This document shows, piece after piece, positions 1 to 6,900 of a stretch of DNA of 12,152 nucleotides. Location: positions 1 through 12,152 of the forward strand of contig USNU01000014.1 in NCBI GenBank assembly GCA_900556095.1, in the 5' to 3' direction. Numbering within the stretch: position 1 is the stretch's first letter; each line of letters starts with the position of its first letter. A model generated the notes under the pieces. That model made no database searches. It was not told where the DNA came from and saw nothing but the letters and a program-made list of their open reading frames with translations. A program made the position numbers and the translations under genes. The DNA comes from an uncultured Bacteroidales bacterium. Lineage in GTDB: Bacteria > Bacteroidota > Bacteroidia > Bacteroidales > Paludibacteraceae.

Positions 1-31
1 CCGATACATAACCGATACATAACCGATACAT
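1..31. repeat. 11-bp tandem direct repeat, about 3 copies, cut by the window edge
   Basis: The unit CCGATACATAA occurs at 1-11 and 12-22, with a third, nearly complete copy at 23-31 (CCGATACAT, then TGAA). The window starts inside the array, so the true copy number is unknown. It lies in non-coding DNA downstream of the minus-strand gene that ends at 315. Its role is unknown. Confidence 0.8.
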
Positions 32-47
32 ATGAATACTTTCGTAA

Positions 48-108
48 TACTTTGACACTACCCTAATGCTACCTTCTCTATACTTTGATGCTACCCTAAT
101 ACTACCTT
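48..108. repeat. 33-bp imperfect tandem repeat, two copies
   Basis: Two 28-nt blocks, at 48-75 and 81-108, share the pattern TACTTTGA..CTACCCTAAT.CTACCTT (one of two variable steps differs in each), giving a 33-bp period. Each block itself contains two CTACC-type steps. The segment directly follows the 11-bp array at 1-31, and both are non-coding. Confidence 0.7.
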
Positions 109-253
109 GTTATTCTATTTTTTATATCGAACTCACGTTATTTACGTCCTTCTACATTTTTTCATAATTGGTACTATGATGTACACCTATTGCATATAAT
201 GCATATTTGATGTATAAATTGAAGTATATATAATCAGGGAACAAATAAATAAC
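109..253. other. AT-rich intergenic stretch with no supported gene
   Basis: No reading frame here looks like a gene. The only structure I see is a short palindrome at 191-203 (TGCAT-ATA-ATGCA). No convincing Bacteroidales promoter pair could be placed. Confidence 0.5.
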
Positions 254-296
254 AAAAACAGGCTCTCCTACTTTTGTTCGGAGAGCCTGTTTTTTT
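254..296 (-). terminator. Strong rho-independent terminator, usable in both directions
   Basis: The arms at 254-268 (AAAAACAGGCTCTCC) and 280-294 (GGAGAGCCTGTTTTT) pair perfectly around an 11-nt loop. The GC-rich core is flanked by an A-run on the left and a T-run on the right, so either strand ends in a U-tract. It starts about 20 nt past the stop of the minus-strand gene at 315-887 and probably ends that unit. No plus-strand gene is seen to its left. Confidence 0.85.
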
Positions 297-314
297 ATCG
301 GACATTTTCTATTG

Positions 315-887
315 TCAAAGCAGAATAAACAACAGCGGGATAAGAATACCTACCAACAATTCGACACCACCGATACCCCATAACCCGTGTTTACCCTTGA
401 GCATAAAAAGCCCCGTGAGGACTATAAATATCAGCGACACAGCAAACACATCCGAAAAACAGGTCCATGCCTTACCCGGATTGTAGTGCAGTTTGCTCAA
501 ACTACCCAAGATCGGACGTTTTTTCACCTGCTCTAACGTAGCATTACCGGAAGTCAGATTCACCACCAAATTGCCGTTGCCTTTGAGAAATACCTTGAGG
601 GTATTGTCATCGGGGAAATAGTGCTGTATTTCCTGTCCCGAGACACCGCACGCGGCAAGCCATTCATTGATAGTGGTTTGCGACACGCCGGAGCGCGGTG
701 TGGCAGAAAGAGCATATTCCGTACGGGAGACAGAGTACTGACTATTGAAACTATCCTTATGGTTAAGGGCTATACCGGAGACGGCATAAACCAAAAGCAT
801 ACCCGCAAAGATGTAACTCAGATCGCGGTGAATGATACGCAACCATTTGCGCACTTTGACCCCACGATTGTTTTTCGGCTGTTCCAT
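315..887 (-). CDS. PepSY-associated transmembrane helix protein
   Basis: A 190-residue inner-membrane protein with the layout of the Bacteroidota PepSY-associated TM family. A basic N-terminus leads into an I-H-R-D-L-S-Y motif (His20) and a first membrane helix at about 23-41 ending in GIALNHK (His43). A soluble PepSY-like segment follows at about 50-125. A K-L-H-Y-N-P-G-K motif (His134) precedes two membrane helices at about 144-163 and 171-189. Family members include PiuB-like proteins associated with iron uptake; the substrate here cannot be told from sequence, and the His residues near the membrane could be metal or haem ligands (inference). The start ATG (885-887) is chosen because the conserved basic and IHRDLSY segment begins directly after it. 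The stop is TGA. It lies 78 nt downstream of the lipoprotein gene on the same strand with no clear promoter between them, so co-transcription is likely. A terminator follows. Confidence 0.82.
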   Translation of the reverse strand: MEQPKNNRGVKVRKWLRIIHRDLSYIFAGMLLVYAVSGIALNHKDSFNSQYSVSRTEYALSATPRSGVSQTTINEWLAACGVSGQEIQHYFPDDNTLKVFLKGNGNLVVNLTSGNATLEQVKKRPILGSLSKLHYNPGKAWTCFSDVFAVSLIFIVLTGLFMLKGKHGLWGIGGVELLVGILIPLLFILL

Positions 888-965
888 AAGTTTCGGAGTT
901 CCTATGCCTTAAGTGGCAAGAAAAAGACTAAAAAGAAAAGAAACTGATTTTTATGCCATTATGTA

Positions 966-1406
966 TTATTCAGTTACGATGGTATAACTGATAGCGGTAG
1001 CATAGTAGCCCTTGATGGCTTTTTTCTCTGTTTCACAGCCTTGACCATCAGTGCCATGCTGTTCACCTGGGTTGTCTTCGGGTTCGGGTTGATACTCAAA
1101 CGTATGGAGTACTCCTTTGACACGCACGATATTGTTGATACAAGCGGCATCGAAATTACCCATCTCTGCCCCCTCTACACGCAATATACGGCTCTCATCG
1201 CTTCCCATGAGGAAAGCCTTACGACCACCGTGTTTGCAAAGGTGTGTACATACGCCTTGGAAAGAGATTGTATCACCTACCAATGAGTCTGCCTGCGTAT
1301 AGACCTCATCAATAGAGTAGATGGTTTCTTGTTTTTCTGCGGGTTTGGAACATGCTGCCAAACCGACTACAGCCGCGAGGGCTGCAAAGAACATAAACTT
1401 TTTCAT
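966..1406 (-). CDS. Small lipoprotein with a Cys/His cluster, possibly OB-fold
   Basis: A 146-residue predicted lipoprotein. A type II signal peptide is clear: MKK, a hydrophobic stretch, then the lipobox LAAC with the acylated Cys at residue 19 and Ser-Lys after it. The mature part carries a strand-rich segment and the motif C-T-H-L-C-K-H-G-G (Cys53, His55, Cys57, His59), then further Cys at 89 and 124 and an acidic, His-containing linker around 105-125. The pattern VGDTISFQGVC...FL...RILRVEG...VRVKGVL recalls the small OB-fold proteins of Bacteroidota (DUF4920-like), but this is by eye. A thiol/His cluster suggests metal binding or redox activity (inference). It is the first gene of a likely two-gene unit with the PepSY membrane protein downstream. 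The stop is TAA. I do not recognise a named family member. Confidence 0.75.
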   Translation of the reverse strand: MKKFMFFAALAAVVGLAACSKPAEKQETIYSIDEVYTQADSLVGDTISFQGVCTHLCKHGGRKAFLMGSDESRILRVEGAEMGNFDAACINNIVRVKGVLHTFEYQPEPEDNPGEQHGTDGQGCETEKKAIKGYYATAISYTIVTE

Positions 1407-1429
1407 ATTGTGTAAAACGTTGAATTATT

Positions 1430-1437
1430 CAAATATA
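1430..1437 (-). promoter_or_regulatory. Possible -7 element for the lipoprotein/PepSY unit
   Basis: On the minus strand this reads TATATTTG, a full match to the Bacteroidales -7 pattern TAnnTTTG, 24 nt before the ATG at 1406. I could not find a TTG at the expected 19-21 nt upstream, so the call is weak in this AT-rich stretch. Confidence 0.3.
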
Positions 1438-1470
1438 GCCAATATATACCTTAATTTCTTTTATTTCTCT

Positions 1471-1484
1471 TGCCGCAAGCGGCA
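1471..1484. other. Short GC-rich palindrome
   Basis: TGCCGCAAGCGGCA folds into a 5-6 bp stem with a very small loop. It sits between the terminator at 1494-1529 and the lipoprotein gene, in otherwise AT-rich DNA. With no U-tract it is not a terminator. It could be an operator or only a chance palindrome. Confidence 0.35.
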
Positions 1485-1493
1485 TAGGAGACT

Positions 1494-1529
1494 ATAAAAA
1501 AGGCAGTTTTACCTTCCGATAAAACTGCC
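1494..1529 (-). terminator. Rho-independent terminator of the 545-residue secreted protein gene
   Basis: The arms at 1502-1511 (GGCAGTTTTA) and 1520-1529 (TAAAACTGCC) pair perfectly around an 8-nt loop. On the minus strand the stem is followed by a run of T (A-run at 1496-1501 on the plus strand). It begins 18 nt beyond the stop codon at 1548. Confidence 0.88.
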
Positions 1530-1547
1530 ACAATTACTATGCCAACA

Positions 1548-3185
1548 TTATAGTTGTTGACCTAAAGCATTAAAAATATGTTCGCCACGACGGATATAGA
1601 GTTGTCCGTTCCGGATAAACTTCTCGGCTTTCTGCGCAGGCGCAAACGTGTTGTCGATAGCCTGCTCGGGGTTCTCAAAGAGTTGCTGGACAGCCAGCAC
1701 TCCGCGGAAAGCATGATCTTGCGCTGTGTATTTTTCTTCGGGAGCCACAGAGAACGAAATAGACTCCCTGGTACGGGTTGCATAAGCCAATTTTCCTTTA
1801 CTGGTAAGAACGGCACTCCATGCAGTCTCTTGTGCCTGAGCATTGACAAGTCGGATAGTGTCCCCCATATTCAGTTGGTTATCAAACCCATACAATGCGA
1901 TTCTGCCATCTGAAACCGTATAATCGTAAGCATACACATACAGGCTGTCGTTATGAGCAATAAAAGAACGTCCTTGCGTAGAACCCTCGGAAAGCGCAAC
2001 CGTTTTCACCGATTTGCCGGTGGTCAGATCTACCTTAGTTACAAATGCCGTGGACTTTGCAGCCGTCAAAGTATCATTTTCCCCTACAAGGATTCCACCC
2101 ATAAAGAAACCTGTGAGATACGCATCTGTTCCCTGAAAATAGCCGTCATAAACACTGATATTGCCGGTTTTTAGCCCTGCAACGGCACTGGTCTCTGCCG
2201 TCCATGCAAGTGATTCACACTGCAAATCGGTTGAGAGAGTCGCAACTGCCAAACCCGAGTTTGCCGTTGTGGTAACGGACTTGTCGCCCAAGACAAACTG
2301 CTTGTCAGCCGTACCTTTCAGGGTACAAGCATAATACAACTTTCCGTCGGTATATTTCAGCACCTGCATAGTACTATTATCGGCAATACCGGCACTGACA
2401 ATGGAACCGACCAACTGCCATTTGTCGTTAAATTTAAGAATTGCCGCACTGCCTGCTGCCACGTTGGCTTTGATCGTATCTTTCTCGCCGACCACAATAC
2501 CCGGTTTCAAGATAGTCAGTACATAAAAGTTTGTACCGTCAGTAACGATATCCGCAAATGTAAAACCTGCATTCTGCCCCGTCATCTGGTCAAAGTCCTG
2601 AACAAACGCAAAACCTTTGTCCGAAACCTCTACTATGGAACCGAACTGAACCAATTTCGTACTTTTACCGGAAACAATCGGTGCATACTCCGCCTCCAAC
2701 GAACCGCTTGCAGTTGCGCCACCGGTCATCTGCCTATTAAAACCCATTACCTGATCGTCTGCCAGATAGTTGCTGTCGGTATGGTTGGCTGTAACTGCCA
2801 TAACGAATTTGCCGTCTGCGGTAGGCGTTGCCACATAACTGGTGAATGCCCCGCGGTCGCTTGCGCCGAACCATTGGGTAGAAGCATCTTTGCCGGACAG
2901 TTTACCAAATACGATGTTGGTATTGGTACGCGACATATTGACACGATAGGGCGCAGCGTCCAACGTAATACCGTCAAACGAAATAGTCGGTTTCTCACCA
3001 TTGGAAGCCGAGTTACCGAGGAAGAACACATCGCCTTGCCCGTTGGTATAGAGGCGATTGACCGTAGATGTACCCGCAGCGGTCTCGTTGCTAAGTTCGA
3101 CAGCCGACCAACCGACAAGTTGCGCCATCATAGTTGCACTCACCAAGAGTGCAGAAGTAAAGAGAAAAATCTTTTTCATACGCAT
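1548..3185 (-). CDS. Secreted beta-propeller-like protein with a short C-terminal tail
   Basis: A 545-residue exported protein of unknown function. The signal peptide is clear: MRMKK, a hydrophobic core, then ATMMA with likely cleavage after Ala21. Four imperfect repeats at about 67-98, 230-255, 297-322 and 366-390 share a turn of the type G-E/D-x-D-T-I/L followed by a strand ending near a K-x-D/N step. This resembles the blades of Bacteroidota SBBP-like beta-propellers (by eye, not a profile match). The last 26 residues (520-545) form a tail with NGQ, I.RG, F and GQ at fixed spacing, also seen at the end of the divergent protein coded to 7183. It may be a reduced type-IX-type sorting or anchoring signal (inference). 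Met1 is taken as the start; Met3 is equally possible. The stop is TAA. It has its own promoter (3247-3278) and terminator, so it is probably monocistronic. Confidence 0.8.
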   Translation of the reverse strand: MRMKKIFLFTSALLVSATMMAQLVGWSAVELSNETAAGTSTVNRLYTNGQGDVFFLGNSASNGEKPTISFDGITLDAAPYRVNMSRTNTNIVFGKLSGKDASTQWFGASDRGAFTSYVATPTADGKFVMAVTANHTDSNYLADDQVMGFNRQMTGGATASGSLEAEYAPIVSGKSTKLVQFGSIVEVSDKGFAFVQDFDQMTGQNAGFTFADIVTDGTNFYVLTILKPGIVVGEKDTIKANVAAGSAAILKFNDKWQLVGSIVSAGIADNSTMQVLKYTDGKLYYACTLKGTADKQFVLGDKSVTTTANSGLAVATLSTDLQCESLAWTAETSAVAGLKTGNISVYDGYFQGTDAYLTGFFMGGILVGENDTLTAAKSTAFVTKVDLTTGKSVKTVALSEGSTQGRSFIAHNDSLYVYAYDYTVSDGRIALYGFDNQLNMGDTIRLVNAQAQETAWSAVLTSKGKLAYATRTRESISFSVAPEEKYTAQDHAFRGVLAVQQLFENPEQAIDNTFAPAQKAEKFIRNGQLYIRRGEHIFNALGQQL

Positions 3186-3246
3186 AAAATTTATTTTCGT
3201 AAGTTATCAGGGCATATAAAAAAATGACACACCCCATTTTCGGCGG

Positions 3247-3278
3247 CAAAGTTACGACAAAATGCAGAAATATACAAT
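3247..3278 (-). promoter_or_regulatory. Bacteroidales-type promoter of the 545-residue protein gene
   Basis: On the minus strand the -7 element is TAACTTTG (3247-3254), a full match to TAnnTTTG, and the -33 element is ATTG (3275-3278) with a 20-nt spacer, the expected distance. The predicted transcript starts near 3240 and leaves a leader of about 55 nt before the ATG at 3185. Confidence 0.72.
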
Positions 3279-3298
3279 ACCCATTTTTAGGGATGGGT
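3279..3298. other. Inverted repeat next to the -33 element, possible operator
   Basis: ACCCAT (3279-3284) and ATGGGT (3293-3298) form a perfect 6-bp inverted repeat around 8 nt. It abuts the -33 element of the minus-strand promoter and lies between the two divergent promoters. A regulator site is possible but not shown. Confidence 0.3.
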
Positions 3299-3367
3299 TA
3301 TAATTGTTGCTTTTAAGCCTATTAATGCCCCTCTATGTGTATTATGCATAGAAAATACAATATTTTA

Positions 3368-3399
3368 TTTGCACATTTATAAACTTTGTTGTACCTTTC
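3368..3399 (+). promoter_or_regulatory. Likely promoter of the FISUMP-module gene
   Basis: TTTG at 3368-3371 is followed after 20 nt by TACCTTTC (3392-3399), which matches TAnnTTTG except for the last base. The transcript would start near 3405, with a leader of about 80 nt, AT-rich and lacking a Shine-Dalgarno sequence, as is usual in this phylum. A second partial match, AAACTTTG at 3381-3388, has no -33 partner at the right distance. Confidence 0.55.
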
Positions 3400-3487
3400 G
3401 GCGGTTAAGGACATATTGCTCTAAATTCACCAACACAACCAAATACAAAATCAACCCTAAATACTAACCTAATAATATAGAATACTT

Positions 3488-3895
3488 ATGATGAAAAAAT
3501 TACTTCTTACTGCAATGGCTATCGCCACCACCATAGGCGCAATAGCCCAAGTAGAGCCGCCCGTTGGGGCTATCGATGGTCGCTTCTCTGTTGCGACAGA
3601 CAAGCAAGTGTATTTCTCACAAGGTAACTTGCAATGCAACAATCCGAACAACGCTGCCACGCGCACATGGGCTTTCGCCGAACATCAATACGACCGTATC
3701 GGCACTGCCAATCTGCAAAACACGAAAATAGGAGTCATATTGGGCGGCACTATCGACCTTTTCGGTTGGAGCGCGAACAACACCACCGCACCCTTCGGTA
3801 TCAGCCTTTCGCAGGATGCCGCTGACTATGCCGGCGACTTTGTGGATTGGGGTACCAATGCCATTACCAACGGTGGCAACCAGCCCAACCTTTAG
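3488..3895 (+). CDS. N-terminal fragment of the FISUMP protein, up to the internal TAG
   Basis: This is what conventional translation would yield from the likely start: 135 residues with a signal peptide (MMKK, hydrophobic core, cleavage likely after Ala20 in GAIA-Q) and about 105 residues of module 1. It breaks off directly after GGNQPNL, inside the module, whereas the other modules continue W-x-x-L/M-x-x-x-x-W. The fragment is unlikely to fold as a complete domain. The ATG at 3488 is followed at once by a second ATG; either could initiate. It stands about 80 nt after the predicted transcript start. Confidence 0.6.
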   Translation: MMKKLLLTAMAIATTIGAIAQVEPPVGAIDGRFSVATDKQVYFSQGNLQCNNPNNAATRTWAFAEHQYDRIGTANLQNTKIGVILGGTIDLFGWSANNTTAPFGISLSQDAADYAGDFVDWGTNAITNGGNQPNL

Positions 3896-3973
3896 CGCAC
3901 ACTCTCACAAGCAGAATGGATATATCTGTTTTCAGACAGGCCCAACGCCAAGAGTCTCTACTCGGGGGCTACG

Positions 3974-6900
3974 GTGAACAATATCAATGGTATAGTAGTG
4001 CTGCCGGACGCATTTGTCTGCCCCTCCACGGTTACGTTTACCCCAAAATCGACCAACACCTATACCATTACAGAATGGGAAACTATGGAACAAGCGGGAG
4101 CCGTATTCCTACCCACTACCGGTGCCCGCGAAAAAAATCCCACTTCCGGCTTTATTGAAATAGATGAGGACATATTAGAAATGGCCGGATTCTATTGGTC
4201 TAGCACATCCGAAGCCATCAATAGTGCATTATGCATAGAAATATGGGAAGGGGAATTAAACCATAGTTATTTCATTCGCCATACGGGTATTGCCGTACGC
4301 CTGGTACAAGAAATCTCTGCCATAACCATTGTAGATGCGGAGCATGGTACTATCAGCGCAGACAAGACATACGCTCTCGCCGGCGAGACCATCACCATCA
4401 CAGCCACCCCCGATGCAGGGTACACGCTGCAAGGATTGGCTGTACAACAAGGTACAACCGCCATCGAACTCACACCCGTTGTGGGACAAGACGGACAATA
4501 TACATTCACTATGCCGTCAGGGCCCCGTGTAGAAGTAAAAGCAACTTTCTTCCGCCTATCCGACTACAAGCCGCAACCTATCTCGGTGGGACTGAACCAC
4601 CAAGTATATTTCTCACCGGGAAACTTACAATTCAATGCCGTACAGGGCACCCACAAATGTGCCGATGGCAAGACACAGCAAGGCACATGGCGTTTCGCAG
4701 AAAACCAATACGATGAGATTGGAGGAGACAATAGAAACCTGTCCGCCACCTACGACGGCTACATCGACCTCTTCGGTTGGGGTACCAGCGGCTACGACAA
4801 CACCACCCAAGACCCGTTGGCTGTCAATTATCAACCATGGGCAAGCAGCAAAACCAAAAACAATGCAAACACCGATAATCCATTCGGCTATGGTCCGTCC
4901 GGAAATATGCCCGACCGCGATATGGCAGGGAGCAGGGCGAACTACGACTGGGGTGTATATAATGCCATCAGCAACGGTGGCAACCAACCTAAGCAGTGGC
5001 GTACCCTGACTCACACGGAATGGAGCCACATCATGAGCGGACGTACCAACGCAGACCAACTTCACTCTATTGGCACGGTGAATGATATCAATGGTATTAT
5101 TATTTTGCCGGACGCATTCCAAATGCCGTCCACCCTCTCTTGGACTCCAAAAGCCACCGACTACGCCACCAACACCTATACGGCTGCACAATGGAAGCAA
5201 TTAGAACAAATGGGTGCCGTATTCCTGCCACGGACACATGTACGCATCGAAAAAAATATTTTCTATGCAGGTGAAGGGCGTGCCGGATATTGGTTGAGCA
5301 CTAATTACGGTACTTATTCCACCCATGCCTGTTATGCCGCATTCAGCCCCGGTAGTTCTGCCGGAACTTCATCTGCCGAACGCTGGGGTGGCAATCCTGT
5401 GCGCTTGGTACAGGATTTGCCTATAGCCCCATCCTACCAACCACAACCTATCTCCGTGGCAGAAAACAAGAAAGTACGTTTTGCCCCCGGCAACCTACAA
5501 TGCACCGACCGCAACGCAACTCCAATGACCTGGGCATTTGCGGAGTATCAGTATGACATAGTAGGAAACAACAATACGATGTTCGTTCAAGTAAGTGTAA
5601 AACCCCTAAAATTCCAGAAAGCACTGAGCGATAAGATAGACCTCTTGGGTTGGAGTGCAGACCAAGCAAACACCTTGTTTGGCACTATCCCATCTACCGA
5701 CAGAGCAGACTATGCCGCCAACGAGTTTTTGGATTGGGGAGAGAACATCATCGGTACCGAGCCTGCCGACGAATGGTACACTTTAAGTTCCGAAGAATGG
5801 AACTATATCTTTATGGAACGTACCAACGCCACCCAACTATTCGGCTTTGGTTCTGTAAATGGAATAAACGGACTTATTATTCTGCCCGACGCATGGACCA
5901 CGCCTGCCGGCATTACATTCAACTCGGCGGCCACAAAGAACATCCCGTTAAACGATATGGGAAGCGGATACGAAAACGAGAATAATGACAATTATACACA
6001 CAACACCTACACCATCTACGAATGGGCGCTGATGGAGCAAGCCGGAGCAGTATTTCTACCCGCCGGAGGTGAACGCAATGGTCTTAACCTGTCGGAGATA
6101 AATGCCTCCGGAAACTATTGGTCGGCTTCATTTGTCACAAACGCTGCATTGTGTATGAACTTCAATAATTCGATTCTAAATCCGATGCTTTCCTCCGACC
6201 GACCCTCCGGCTATTCGGTCCGTTTGGCACAAGAATATATGCCTACCATCATCATCCAACCAACCGCAAACGGGACAATCAGTGCCGACAAAACAAAAGC
6301 CTCAGCAGGCGAGGTGGTTACCATCACCGTTACACCTGACGAGACCTATAAGATATCTACCCTCTCCGTCATATTTGGTAGCACCGCCATTACCCTTACT
6401 CCCGTAGCAGGCGAAGAAAACAAGTATCAGTTCACTATGCCTGCCGGCAATGTGGAAGTGAGCGTTACATTCATCCTCGAATATGTGGACCTCGATTTGC
6501 CAAGCAAGGTGCTTTGGGCAACTACTAATATCGGAGCAAACACTCCATACGAATACGGCGACTACTTTGCATGGGGCGAGACCGCTCCACGGACAACCGG
6601 TTTCGATTGGACCAACTACACTTACTCCAACGACGACGGTAGCGTGATTAACAAATATAACGCCACCGATGGCAAGACTCAACTTGACAGCGATGATGAC
6701 GCTGCCACACAACAATGGGGTGCACCGTGGTGTATGCCGACTCAAGCAAATTGGCAAGAACTTATCGACAACTGCGATTGGACATGGACCGATGACTACC
6801 AAGGTACCGGCATAATGGGTAATATCGTTGCCTCTCGGACCAATAGCGGTGCCATCTTCCTGCCCGCAGGCGGTGCTTACTTGGATAATAGTCTCTCATT

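Noticed and set aside
1..108. CRISPR array
   Set aside because: The units are 11 bp, contiguous, with no spacers and no cas genes nearby.
621..947. Plus-strand open frame opposite the PepSY gene
   Set aside because: The minus-strand reading shows clear family motifs and membrane helices; this frame is basic, low in pattern, and has no family features.
3974..3976. GTG as the true start of a separate 1069-residue protein
   Set aside because: It falls within a module motif also present in modules 2 and 3, lacks a signal peptide, and the same frame is open back to the TAG at 3893 and continues upstream as module 1.
4625..5200. Minus-strand open frame of 191 codons inside the FISUMP gene
   Set aside because: The sense strand shows conserved module motifs over the whole span, so this is an antisense shadow.
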